A stretch of 64,000 nucleotides of DNA from an uncultured Maribacter sp. Lineage in GTDB: Bacteria > Bacteroidota > Bacteroidia > Flavobacteriales > Flavobacteriaceae. This document shows positions 1 through 13,900 of the stretch, one piece after another. Each line of letters begins with the position of its first letter. The stretch's first letter is position 1. The stretch covers positions 868,001 to 932,000 of the forward strand of contig CANNFY010000001.1 in assembly GCA_947504045.1 (NCBI GenBank), read 5' to 3'. The position numbers were made by a program, and so were the translations under genes. The notes beneath the pieces are model-generated. The model was not told where the DNA came from. It saw only the letters and a program-made list of their open reading frames with translations, and did not search any database.

Positions 1-1706
1 CCGGTTTAAATAGAAATAATGTAGATGTTGTAGATGTAAACGATTTTAGGTTAAACGGTACAGAAGATAGTAATGTCCTTTCATTTCAGCCAGGTATAAA
101 TCTTTCTTATGGAAATTTTGATGTTGGTGCCTTTGCTGAAAACTTAATTGATTATAACTTAAAAACAAGCGAAAGTTTAACCGAGTTTAAAGACAAAACA
201 TATTCTGCACATTTACAATATACCCATCAGTTTAAAAAAACTGCTGGCATTATGGAAAGTGCTAGATTAATGCCATTAGCTAGAGTAAAAATGATAGGTG
301 AAGATGATGTAGAACTTGGCGGTAGTTTATTATTAGACTTACCAAAAATAGGATGGTTACAAGGTGGTTATGATACTTTTTATGGCGCATCAGCTGGGGT
401 AGGTTTTAATATTAATAAAAGACTATCTCTAGGTTATACTTTTGAAAAAGGGTTAAATAATGATTTTGATAATTTAGGAATTACACATGAAATATCTTTT
501 GCATACTCCTTTACACCAAATCTTACAGAAGATCGTGTAATGTTAGAAGAGGACTATGAAGAAGAAATAGCAGAAAATGCTAAAGTAAATGCCGAAGATT
601 TAGCAACTAATGATGAATTAGAAGCTCTTAAAAAGAAACTAGCAGAAAATGATGAAGTACTTGCCGAATTAATGTTCAAGCAAGATTCTTTAGAAGCAAA
701 TAGACAATTAGATCTAGAAAGAAGATTTAACCTTGTTATGAAAATGGTTCGTAGCGAAACGAATGGAGAAAGACCAGATGTAGAAAAAAGAGCAAAAGAC
801 CTATTTTATACCGGTAGAGATAAACCTGCTGTAGCACAAAATACAACTACAACAAACCAACCTATTGTAAGAGAAAATAATAATTCTTATACCAAAAACT
901 CCTCTATTGCTTCTGTAACACCAGTTACTACAAATACCAATAAAATAGTAGAAAAAACACCTCAACCTATTGCAACTAGAGATAATACGCAACAAAGAGA
1001 CTATGCCTCAGTAACACCAAAACAAGAGCCAATAAAAAGTAGAAAATTTAAAAACCTAGAAGGGGTACAAGATGGTTACTATGTTATTGCAAATGTGTAT
1101 AAAGGTGGACAATATTTAGATAAATTTATAAGTAAATTAGAAGATAAAGGTATAAACGCAGACTATATAGATAACCAAAATAATGGGCTTAAGTATGTGT
1201 ATTTAAAACGTTATGAAACTTGGGATCAAGCCGCAGAAGCATACAAAAGTAATTTAAACGGAAATTATAATGGTAAGCTTTGGATTATGAATGTAGATAA
1301 TAGATATAGTAATGAAGCTTACGCAAGTAATGTAAATAAGTTAAAAGAAAAATCTTCTAAATACAATTCTAATAATTTACAATCTAATGTAATTGTAAAA
1401 GATAATATTGCAGCTACAGAACCAACACCAAAAACCTATGTTATAGATGGTGCAAATTCTGGATATTATATAATTGCAAATGTTTTTGCAAACCCAAATA
1501 ATGCAAACCGTTTTGTTAAATTACTTAACTCTTATGGTCTTAATGCAAGTTATTTTATTAATCCAGAAAATAAATATCGTTACGTATATTTAAAAAGACA
1601 CGAATCTTGGAACAATGCTTTAATATCTTACTACTCAAAATTAAACGATGCATATGATGATAAAATGTGGATTATGAGGGTAAATAGAGAAGAAGAAATG
1701 GTATAA
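1..1706 (+). CDS. PorP/SprF-family T9SS membrane protein with SPOR-like tail (5' partial)
   Basis: The reading frame is open from base 3 with no stop, so this is the 3' part of a longer gene; the first ATG at 252 is internal. The N-terminal portion visible (to about base 530) has alternating beta strands ending in GGYDTFYGASAGVGF and a LGYTFEKG strand, the usual end of a PorP/SprF outer-membrane barrel, a family that partners T9SS cargo and gliding adhesins. A charged, coiled-coil-like segment (about 540-760) and a Thr/Asn-rich low-complexity linker (about 830-1040) follow. The C-terminus holds two similar domains of about 85 residues (about 1057-1310 and 1437-1700), each with GYY(V/I)IANV and YVYLKR.E(T/S)W, resembling SPOR peptidoglycan-binding domains. 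I infer a barrel anchored to the cell wall. A terminator-like hairpin follows, so the next gene is probably transcribed separately. The SPOR assignment is by pattern only. Confidence 0.8.
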   Translation, partial: GLNRNNVDVVDVNDFRLNGTEDSNVLSFQPGINLSYGNFDVGAFAENLIDYNLKTSESLTEFKDKTYSAHLQYTHQFKKTAGIMESARLMPLARVKMIGEDDVELGGSLLLDLPKIGWLQGGYDTFYGASAGVGFNINKRLSLGYTFEKGLNNDFDNLGITHEISFAYSFTPNLTEDRVMLEEDYEEEIAENAKVNAEDLATNDELEALKKKLAENDEVLAELMFKQDSLEANRQLDLERRFNLVMKMVRSETNGERPDVEKRAKDLFYTGRDKPAVAQNTTTTNQPIVRENNNSYTKNSSIASVTPVTTNTNKIVEKTPQPIATRDNTQQRDYASVTPKQEPIKSRKFKNLEGVQDGYYVIANVYKGGQYLDKFISKLEDKGINADYIDNQNNGLKYVYLKRYETWDQAAEAYKSNLNGNYNGKLWIMNVDNRYSNEAYASNVNKLKEKSSKYNSNNLQSNVIVKDNIAATEPTPKTYVIDGANSGYYIIANVFANPNNANRFVKLLNSYGLNASYFINPENKYRYVYLKRHESWNNALISYYSKLNDAYDDKMWIMRVNREEEMV

Positions 1707-1748
1707 ACTAAATAAACTTTAGCAACAACTATTTTAAAAAATATGTAA

Positions 1749-1777
1749 AAAACCTTCTATTTATAGAGGGTTTTCTC
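1749..1777 (+). terminator. Terminator after the PorP/SprF-SPOR gene
   Basis: A 12-bp stem (1749-1760 with 1763-1774, one G-U pair) has a 2-nt apex and runs into Ts. It lies 43 bp after the stop codon and separates this gene from the giant adhesin gene. Confidence 0.55.
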
Positions 1778-1948
1778 ATTTAGTAACATTACTAAAATAT
1801 GCTTTCACAACAATAAATACCCATATTACAACATAAAATTCTACACATCATTTATATAGTTAATATTTGTTTTGTAAAATGCCCAATTTTTAAATAGAAT
1901 CTGTTTTCTAATTATTTGGAAATTCTACGAAACATAAGATGTGACCGA

Positions 1949-4900
1949 ATGAAAGCCATTACTTTTAAAAAACCAACTACACTATTTTTAATTCTATTTA
2001 TTTTTGCTAGTATATTTACAGTACAAGCACAGTTAAATACTACAGAAGTTCCTTTTACAGCAAGACCGCTAGACTCTACAGGTTCTTCATATATAAATAT
2101 TAAAGGGGATTATACTTTTTTATCAAATAGTGTAATGAACCGTGTTTTTTCTGATGGTACAGGAAATAATACTCCATACAATGGCAACAGTAGTAATAAC
2201 GGCTTACACGTAGAATATATAGATATAGATAATGATGACGATACTTTTAGTTCTAGTAGTTCTACACTAAGTTTACCAGACTGTTCAAGAATATACTATG
2301 CTGCTGTATATTGGGCCGGAAATTATAATGCCGAAAGATTAAATCATGGTTCCGGCTTTGTAAATCCACCGTATACTGTAGATAATTCTCGTGCTACACT
2401 AGATGAAGTTGCATCCATAAAATTTAAAGTTCCAGGAGGAACTTATATTGATTTACAGGCAGATATTAATGCTGACCCAGTTGGAGAAGAAGACCATATA
2501 ATAATAGAAGGTTATAATTATTCTAGCCCAAATAATCCTAACACACCAAACCACCCTTATGTGTGTTATAAAAATGTTACTAAAGAGTTACAAGCCTTGG
2601 CAGATCCTACAGGAGAATATACTGTAGCCAACGTTAGAGGAACTAAAGGTAGAACCGCTCATGGTGTTGCCGGATGGACACTTGTTATTGTTTATGAAAA
2701 CCCAACTTTACCTGGAAAATACATTTCTATTTTTGATGGTTATGAGGGTATTACAACTTCTAGTAATGCAGACCGTTCTGCAGAGATAGATATTAGTGGT
2801 TTTCAAACCATACCAACAGGTAATGTAGAAGCTCGTTTAGGAGTTAGTGTACTAGAAGGAGAATCTTCTTTAAGTGGAGATAGATTTAGAATACAATCTA
2901 ACTCAAGCTCAAATTTTGCCCCAATATCTAATGCTGCTAACCCTACAAATAACTTTTTTAATTCTACCATATCAGAAGATGGTGTAAATGTAACTTCCAG
3001 AAACCCCAATGGAACAAATTCTGTTGGTTATGACTCTGATGTGTTTGATTTGGCAAATAATAATAATGCATTTATAGATAATGGAGACACAAGTGTAACT
3101 TTAGAGTTAGGTACTAGTGGAGATTGGTATGCTGCTTTTTTAGTAGGTTTTGGGGTAGTTATTATAGAACCAGAAATTGTATTAGAGAAAAAAGTATTAC
3201 GATTTGGAGCAGACCCTAATGATCCTGCTAGTGATATTACTGGACAAGGGGTAAACTTAGGGCAAGATTTAATATATAATTTAGCATTCCACAATATTGG
3301 TAATGATGATGGAGACAACTATACTATAAGAGATGTGTTTCCTGTAAATACTACATTTATAGATGTAGATTTAACAGATACTCCTGGGGTTACTTATACA
3401 TATGATGCAGTAACTAGAGAAATAATTTTTACTGTTCCTAATAACCTTGTAGTAGAAGGTGGCCCTACATATAATATTAGAATGCATGTAAAAGTAGCAG
3501 AAAATTGTTTCGATTTTATTGATGCTTGTTCTGATCAAATAGAAAACTTAGCATATTCTACCTACCAAGGTATACAAAACCCTAACCAAATTACAGATGA
3601 CCCTAGTGTAAAAAACTTTAATGATTGTGGATTTGTAACTCCAGGTGCATCTAACTTTTTATTAGACGATTTAGCAAACTGTAACTTTACAAGAACAGCA
3701 CAATTATGTGGTACAGACATTGTTTTAGATGCAGGAGATGGTTTTGATGACTATATCTGGTATATAGATGAAAACGAAGACCATATAATAGATTCTGGTG
3801 ATACACAACTTAACATAGCAGACCACGATGGAGACCCAAGTACTATTTTAGTTAATGATCCAGGAACCTACATAGTTGATAAAATAATTCCTGATCCATG
3901 TAAAGGATTTAAAGAAATTATTATTGTAGAACGTTTTGGGGTTACACAAACCAACCCAATAGTAGATTACTTTAACCTTGTTAATAATGATGCAGACCTA
4001 ACCAATGATATTCAAGGGGAAATTGTACAATGTAGTATAGATGGTGACGATTTGCCAAAAATATTTCTATGTGGTGCTAACGACTCTCAATTACTACAAA
4101 TGAATATTAGCGATGCTCAAGAATTGTCTTGGGAACGCTTAGATGAAACTAGTTGTATAGCAGCACCATCAGACTGTGCTAATAAAAATTTAACTTGTAG
4201 CTGGAACCAAGTAGCCACGGGTAGCGACTATGTTGCAGATACAGCAGGTAAATTTAGATTAACCATTACTTACCAAAATGGTTGTTTTAATCGCTTTTAT
4301 TTTGATGTTTTTCAAAACAATTTAAGTTTCAGTGTTTCAGATACAGATATTTATTGCGAAACTCTAGGAAACATTACAGTATCTGGTGTTGGTTCTGGTT
4401 ACGGATACCAACTTGTTAATATAACAAACAATACTATAGAGGTTCCTTTTAGCGCTAATAACGGCCCTAGTTTTACTGTTGCAAATAGTGGTGGGTATAG
4501 AGTAGATATTACTCAATTAAACCCATCAACAGGAGAGCCAATAGAAAATGCATGTATTTTTCAAACAGATAATATAGAAATATTAAATAGAGATATATCT
4601 GTAGAAATTACAGAAACACCCGCAAACTGTAATGATCTTGGCTCATTAAATATACAAGCATCAAACGTTAGAGCTAACTACCACTACGAAATTAGATTGG
4701 CAGATGGTACACCTCCGCCAGCAACATCTTCTTCAGACTATTACCCAGAACATCCTGGTGGAACTCTTTTAGATGATGAAACTGCACAAAGCAGTAATAA
4801 CTTTACATTTTCAGATTTAAATCCTGGGGATTACCATGTAATTACAAGAACAGAAGATGACTGTATAGATGTGCAAACCATAACGGTTACTAGAGACCCT

Positions 4901-7900
4901 GACCCAACATTAAGTGCTGTTACCACACAAAATATTGGGTGTACAGCAGGTGTTATTACCTTAACACCAGACGGTGGGCCAACAGATACTACCTATAACT
5001 ATGCTATTTGGAGTAAAGATGGTACTAACTTATATGCATCTATAGATGATATTCCTGCTTCTGCATACCAAGCATCTCCAATTTTTACATTCGGTTGGGA
5101 AACCACAACAGATAATAATGGAAACGAAACTAGCACGTATACTCCTGGAGAAGAAGGAGACTATGTTTTTGTAGTTTTTGATAGTAATAACTGCCCTGCA
5201 TACTCAAGTGCAACAACAATATTAGATAATGGAACAATGTCTATTACAAGTATAGATGAGGTACAACCTGCATGTAGTGGTGAATCTAATGGTTCTTTAA
5301 CCATAAATATTGATGGTGGTATTGGACCATTCTTATATAGTATAGATAATGGTGTAACAACACAAGATACACCAACTTTTGCTGGATTAACAGCGGGAAC
5401 TTATGTAGTTAGGGTAACAGATACTTCTGGTTGCGATGTAAGTCAAAATTATGTGCTTTCAGAACCATTCCCTTTTAGTGCATCTGCAGGTGTTTCTAGA
5501 GATGTTTCTTGTGATCCTTCTAATGGAGCAGAAGTACGTATTACCAATGTAGTTGGTGGTACACCACCTTATACGTTTAGTTTTGATGGTGGTGCAACTT
5601 ATGGCACCTCTCAAATAGAATATTTATTACCTGGAACATACACTTTAATTGCTCGTGATGTTTCTTGTGAATTTCCTATGACAATAGAAGTAGAAGGACT
5701 TCCACAAAGACCAATAGTAACACTTACACCAACAGTAGATTATAATTGTGATGGAACTGGTGATATTACCGTTTCTCCAGATATTACAACATATAACTAT
5801 ACCTATGCATTAGACGGTGTTTTAAACTCGCCAGACCCAACAAGTAATACATTTAGCGATTTACCAATAGGAGATTATGAAGTAACTACATATTATGTGC
5901 CACAAACACCACCAACAGCAACTGTTTTATTAGTAGAAGATTTTGGCTCAGGAGCAACAATTCCTAGTCCTAATACATCAGGCTATTATTACGAACCTCA
6001 GATTCTTGATGGTATTCCAAGTGGTTCTGATCGTGATGAAACAGGAAATAATGAAAGCCATATTAACGATTTTGAATATGCCGTTACATCTAGTATTGTA
6101 AATCCTTTCGATAGTTGGATAAACCCACAAGATCATACTGATACATCTGACTCTGAAGGACGTTACTTAGTAATGAATGTAGGTACGCCTGAAGTAGGAC
6201 AAATAATTTATTCTAAAGAAATAAATGATGTTATTCCTAACCAACCCTTACGTGTATCTTTATGGCTAATAAACCTTTTAAGAAATGGAACTGGAGGATT
6301 AAATCCAAACTTAACTATTCAACTTAGAGAAAATGGAACTACCAATGTTATAACCTCTATTACAACTGGTGCAATACCAAAAAATAATGGCGCTAACGAT
6401 TGGACTGAATTTATAGCTAACCTTGATCCTGGAGCAAATACATCTTTAGACTTTGTTATAATATCTGAAATAATAGGTAATAATGGAAATGACTTTGCTT
6501 TAGATGATATACTTGTAGAACAAATCCCAGAAGTTTGTGAACTTTCTATAGATACTCCTATTAGTATAGAACCTGGTAACGCATTTACTTCAATAGCTAC
6601 AGGCTCTACCAATGTTAGTTGTAATGGTTTAACAGATGGTACTATAACTTTTGAAGTAGAAAATTTTGATGCCACTACTGGTTTTGATTATTCTACTGAT
6701 GGTTGGGTTACTTTTACAAATTCTACAAGCTCACCTGTTACAACTGCTGCTGTTTTTGGAGTTGGTACACAAACAGTTTTAATTAGAAGAGCAGATGATC
6801 ATACTTGTGAAACCTCTGTAACAAGAGAAATTACAGAACCAACACCTGTTGTTACTTTTGCAGAGATTACAGAAGAGTTTACATGTAATAATACTGGTGC
6901 TACAATTACTGCTAGTGCTAGTGGTGGTACACCAACATATGAATACCAATTAGAAGATAATGCTGGTAATATAATTGGTACTTACGATTATGCTACTAAT
7001 GGAAATAATACAATTTTTTCTGGTTTAGCTGCTGGAGATTATATTGTAAAAGCAAGAGACCTTAACACTTGTGAAGATGCTTTTGATAGTGTACTTACGG
7101 TAACAGCACCTAACAACCCAACATTTACGGCAGAACCTATATTATGTTATTCTGGTAATAGCGATGGTACTATTCAAGTAGATATTACTTCTATTCCTGG
7201 TAATGGTGGTTTTCAATTTAGTATAAATGGCAACCCATGGGTAACACCAACTCCAGCTACAAATACATCATATACATTTAACAACTTAGCAAACGGAACC
7301 TATACTATAGACGTTAGAGATAGTTTTGGTTGTGCAGCAGCACAACAAACAGTTACTATTAATCCACAAGTAACCGTTAGTGCATCTGCACAAAATATAA
7401 CTGCTTGTGGAACAGAAACTGATGTTACAATAACTGCTAATGGTGGCGATGGAAATTACGTTTATGCTTTAGTAGCTGACGGAGTTACACCTACTGCTGG
7501 AGACTTTAACACATTAAACATTATTGCTGCAACTAGCACTGGTGATTATGATGTTTACGTTCGAGATAAAGCTGGTGCTACAGATTATTGCGAAAATACT
7601 TTTGCTATTACTATAGCACAAGATGCTGCTTTAGATATTACAGAAACTCTTGTTCATAATTTATGTTTTGGAGATACTAATGGTTCAATAGCTCTTGCGG
7701 TTACAGGAGGAGAAGCTCCATATGAATACAGTATAGATGATGGCGCAAATTACGTAACAACAGCTACATTTAATAACCTTGCTGCTGGTATATACCCAAT
7801 AAGAATTAAAGATGCTAACGATTGTGAATTAGCTGAATCTTTTGAAATTACAGAACCAGATGGCTTAACCGCAGAAGCTGAGGTTACAGTAGAATATACT

Positions 7901-10900
7901 TGTTTAACTGATGGAGAAATTACTGTAGGTAGTGTAACACCTACTGCAGGAGGATCTGGCAATTACCAATATAGCATAAATGGTAGTTCTTGGACAACTT
8001 CTACAACAGGAGGCCATACTTTTACAGGTTTAACAGACGGTACCTATTCTATTCAAGTTAGAGATGCAAATGCAACCACTTGTATAGTAACACTTGCTGA
8101 TATTGTTATAGATCCACTACCAACAGAACCAACTATTTCTACAACTTTAGAATATAATTGCGATGGTACTGCTAACGTAACTATTTTACCTGCAGATACT
8201 ACGTATACCTATAGTTTAGACGGTAGTGCTTATGTTTCTACTAATGTATTTAATAACATAGCTATTGGTACGTATCCTATTTCTATTAATTATGGTAGAG
8301 ATTGTACTACAAATTCTAATGTTACAATAGAAAATGGTTTTGCTTTTGAAGCTGCTATAGATGCATTTACAAATTTAAATTGTAATACAGATGCATCAGG
8401 CACTATTACCATTTCTGCAAACAATTTTGGAACAGGAGGATATGAATATAGTCTGGATGGTGCTCCTTTTGTAGGCCCATTTACAACACCAGAAACTATT
8501 AACTCTTTAGCAGCAGGAACGTATTCTATTGAAGTTAGAGATGTTACAAACGCAGCAAATGCTAGTCCGTTAACTGGATGTTCTATTACTTTAACACAAA
8601 CACTCACAGAACCAACACCTGTTGTTGCTTCTGCTAGTATTACAGAAGAATTTACCTGTAACAATACTGGCGCTACTATTACAGCTAGCGCAACAGGTGG
8701 CACACCAACATACGTTTACCAATTAGAAGATAATGGTGGAACACCAATTGTTGGTTATGAGTTCATAAATAATGGTAACAATACTATTTTCTCTAGCCTT
8801 GCTGCTGGCGATTATATTGTTGTTGCAAGAGATATAAATAATTGTAGTGATCCTATTAATACTGCATTAACTGTTAATGCGCCTATTAACCCTACGTTTA
8901 CAGCAGAAGGTACTGCTTGTTATACTGGTGCTAATGATGGTACTATTTTCGTAGATGTTACCTCTTTACCTGGTAATGGTGGATTCCAATTTAGTTTAAA
9001 TGGTGCTCCTTGGGTTACTCCTGGAACAACATCACATACCTTTACAAACCTTGCAAATGGTAGCTATACTATTGATGTTAGAGATGGTTTTGGTTGTGCT
9101 GCTACACAGCAAACAGTTGTACTAAACCCACAATTAAGAGCTACAACAACCTTACAACCAGACTTAACTTGTACAGCAGATGCAACTATAACAATTGATG
9201 CTGTTGGCGGTTCTGAAACCTATGTTTATGAGTGGAGTAATACTAATGCGGGTCCTTGGAATACAACTGGCTTTACAGCAAATGTATACAACACTAATAC
9301 AGCGGGCTCTTATTACTTTAGAATTACAGATACTACTGCACCAACTGTATGTACGTTTATTACAAATGAAGTAATAGTTACACCAGCAGATACTCCTGTA
9401 ATTACAAGTATAACTCCAACAAATTTAAATTGTAATAATGATGATTCTGGAGCATTGGACATTGTTATAGACACAAATGTTGGTTTAGCTCCTTATGCAA
9501 TAAATGTAGTAAATACAACTACAGGAACAGTTTATGGAACACAAACATCAGGTCTTGCCGCTGGTACTTATGAAGTTACAGTTACCGATGCAAAAGGGTG
9601 CGCTGTAACAGAAACAGAAACTATTACAGAACCAAATGTAATTACTTATACAGCAACAAGTGTACCTATTCAATGTGATAATACTGGATCGGATCCAAGT
9701 AATAATACAACACCTGGTGAAATTTCTATTAGCGCTATTACTGGAGGAACAGCAGAATATACTTATTACTTAACTGCTAATAATGGTATTCCAACACAAA
9801 CATATAATACAACACCAGGAAACAGAGATCATACCTTTACTATTTTATCTTTTGGTATTTATCAAATTGATATTGTTGATGCTAACGGATGTTCTGCATA
9901 TAGTACAGAAATTATAGCATCACCACCAAACGATTTGGATATAGATGTAAGTACCTCAACTGCAAACTGTACAGACGGTGGAACCGCAATTGTAACAGTA
10001 GATGCTGCTGTAGGTAGTGGTAGTTATGAGTTTGCTGTTTTAGAAACATATAGCCCACCTTACTCTTCCAATTATGTTAATCCAGACGTGTCAGGAGGAA
10101 GTACTGCTACTTTTTCTAGTACTGCAAACGGAATACGATTAAATCCTGGTGTAACCTATACTTTCGTGGTTTTTGATACAACTACTAAATGTTACTATTT
10201 TGAAACATCAGCATTACCAATAGATACACCATCTAACATGACAGCAACATTAGATGCTGTAAACAATGTTACTTGTACGGGATCTGCAGATGGTAATATT
10301 TCATTTACATTTGAAAATTATGATAGTGGAGCAACTGCTGTAGACTATGAAATATATAATTTACAATCTAATATTAGTACTGGAGAAACTGGTACTTCAA
10401 CAGTAAACCCTCCAACAGGGGCAATTACAGTAGACAATTTTGCTACACTACCTCCTGGCGAATATTACTTATTACTTTCAGAAGTAGGTGGTGCCTATCC
10501 TGGTTGTACTGTTCATGGCGGAAACTTTACTATAAGAGAATCTGCTAACATATTAGACCTAGACGTTGAGGTTACAAAAAATGATAATTGTAATACAAAT
10601 GCTGGTGTAATTACTGCTACAGGGCAATTTGGTACAGCTCCATATGAGTATCAAATTTTACCAACAGGTAGTACTGCACCAACTATTACAACATGGGCGG
10701 GTTCATCAAACAATGTTTTTAACGCAGAAGGTGGAGATTATGATGTGTATATTAAAGATGCTAATAACTGTATACAAACACAAGCAATAAATTTACCAAC
10801 AGATGATTCTCCAGAAATATCTTTAGCAATTGTAGATGAATGTGTTACAGAAGGTAATTTTGAAGTATTAGTTACTTTAGATCAAGCGGGTATATCTCCT

Positions 10901-13900
10901 TACAGATTAAGTGTAAATGGAGGAGCATTCCAAAATATTACCTTTAATGGTAGTAACCAATATACAGTTACCGGATTAAGTTCTGGAGCTACACAAACTA
11001 TAGAAATTAGTGATATTAATGGTTGTGGAGAAATAGAAAATATAACTATTTACCCAAGCTATTCTGCTAGTGTAACCCCTACTAAATTATTAGATTGTAC
11101 CGCATCTCCAAATGCAGAAATTACAATATCTGTTACAGGAGGTTCAGGTTCTTTTGAATATGAAATTTCTGGTCCAGTTAATCAACCAAGAATAGCGTTA
11201 CCATCTCCTGCCAATAGTACTGTTTGGGATTTAGCAAATATAGATGGAACATATACGGTATCTATTTATGACGTAAATACACCATCTTGTCCTCCTACAA
11301 CATTCCCTGTAGAAATAGCGCCAAGATTAGAACCAATATTTGATGTTATTACACCAACAGATATTACATGTAATACAGCTAATGATGGTACTATTACAGC
11401 AAGTGTAATAAATAATGGTATAGGAGATTACACTTTCGAAATTACTAGCCTAGATGGTGCTGCAATTTCAATTGCGCCAACTAGCACTACTAGTACCTCT
11501 GCAACATTTACAGGACTAGCGCCAACTACAACAGCAGCCGGTTATATAATTACAGCAAGAGCAGATAGTGCAACTAATAATTGTCCTACAAATAGTACTT
11601 CTGTAATTATTAATGAGCCTAATGCAATGGTGGTTACTCTAGATCCTGTGGTAGAATTTACTTGTACGCCTGGTAATGGCAATAACCAAAACAGTGCTTC
11701 TATAACTGTAGCATCTGTAGCTGGTGGATCTAGTAATTATGTTAGGTATGAATTCTTTAATGATTTAGACTTAGTTAATCCAGTACAAACTGGAACCTCT
11801 ACAACTTATACAGAAACAAATACTGCAGGAGGTAATTATACTATTAATGTGTATGATGACAATGGATGTCTTGGTACTGCCACTGCAACTATTGCTCCTT
11901 ATGATGCGTTATTAACTGCAACAGCTGCAATAAGTAACGACATTACTTGTAACCCTGGTAATGATGGTGAAGTAACTATTACGGTAACCTCAACAGCAAG
12001 CGATGCAACTAAGTATGAGTTTAGTATAGATGGTGGTACAACTTGGCAAAACACAGGTAATTCTGCAACACCAAATGTATTTGATGGATTAGGAATTGGT
12101 ACACACAACTTTATTGTAAGACATGTAGATACAGGATGTATTTTAAATACATCACAAATAATTACAGACCCTAATACTTTTGATATTGTTGTAGATAAAA
12201 CTAGTGATGTTATCTGTTTTGGTACCAATACTGGTGCAGTAAACTTTTCTATAACAGATGCTACGTATACAAATGGATTTGATTATAGAGTATTTGAACA
12301 AGTTACCAATACGCCTGTTACAGCTTTAGCAAGCCACCCTAACCTTGGCCCAACTGCTACGGTTAACCTTGCAGCTGGAGATTATTATGTAATTATTACA
12401 CAAGACAATAATCCAAATTGTGAAAACAGAGCAGACTTTAGTATTGCTGGTCCAGATGCTGCTTTAACAGCAGATAGAACAGTTACTGAAATAACATGTA
12501 ACCCAACAGATAATGGAATTATAGAAGTTATTAATCCTACTGGCGGATGGGGTGGTTATGAATATTTAGTATTTAATACTACAACACCACCTGCTTCAGG
12601 TACAAATGACCCTACAAACTATACAACAAATCCTAAGTTTGAAAACTTAAGTGCAGGTACTTATGAAGTTTGGATAATAGATGCTAATGCATGTACAGAG
12701 CAACTAACTGATGTTGTTTTAAATGATCCAAGTCCTATTATTGCACAATTAAATGTTACACAACAAAATTGTACCAACTTTGATGGTGTAATAGAAGTTA
12801 CAGGAACTCCTAGTCCAAACCCAGTATCTGGTGGCCAAGGAAGCAATTATAGCTACCAACTAATAAAAGATGGTTCTCCTTTTGGAGCGGTACAAACAAC
12901 AACAACATTCTCTGGTTTAGGTGCTGGTGCATATACAGTAACTGTAACCGATCAGTGGGGTTGTACAGTTACCACAACTACAGCGGTTAATCTTTATGAA
13001 GACATAGCACCACAAACCAATATTATTAAAGCAATAGATTGTAATTCTGGTGGTTCTATAGATGTTACCCAAACAGGAGGAGAAGGTAGTTCTTATACCT
13101 ATGTTATTACCCATATAGATGGTGTTGCAACCACAATTGCACCAACTAGTACAACAGCAACTTCTGCTTCATTTACAAACTTAACGCAAGTAGGTACATA
13201 TACTTTTAGAATTACAGACAATGTAACACTTTGTGAAAAAACAATAGATAGAGAATTGGTGGATATTATTTATCCAGAAGCTTCTGTAGATGCATTTACA
13301 AATGTTACTTGTAATAATGATAGCGATGGAACTATAAATGTTAGTGTTACAGATAATGGTATAGGACCATATACATTTACTATTATAGATGGTGATGGTG
13401 CTACAGTAGGTGCTCCAATTACACCAACTAGTTCTACAAATACAACAGCTGTGTTTACAGGATTAAGAGGTACGGTAGCTGGTATTACCTATACTATTAG
13501 AGCAATGGCTTTTAATGGTTGTACAGATGATACCCAAACAGCAACTATTACACAACCAGAAGCTATTACAGTGCCTGCACCAACAGCTGTTAGCTTTAAT
13601 TGTACAACTGGTAATGTTACAAACTACCCAACAATTACAATTACTGGTGAAACTGGAGGTTCTACAAACTTTGTTCGTTATGAGTTTATAAACACAACTA
13701 CAGGAACTACAGTACAAAATGGAGCTAATAATAGTTATACCGAAACTAATTTTGCAGGTGGTAATTATACCATTAATGTGTATGATGATAATGGTTGTGT
13801 AGGAACAACTACAACAACTATTGATGCCTTTGATGAATTACAAGATGTTAATCCAGTTGCAACATTAATAGTGTGTTCTGGTACCGATGTTCGTATAGAT

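Noticed and set aside
8290-8703. 137-codon minus-strand frame inside the giant gene, and about a dozen similar ones (for example 6319-6675, 11899-12228, 13463-13717)
   Set aside because: They are antisense to conserved repeat codons, share the repetitive composition of the sense strand and have no signals of their own.
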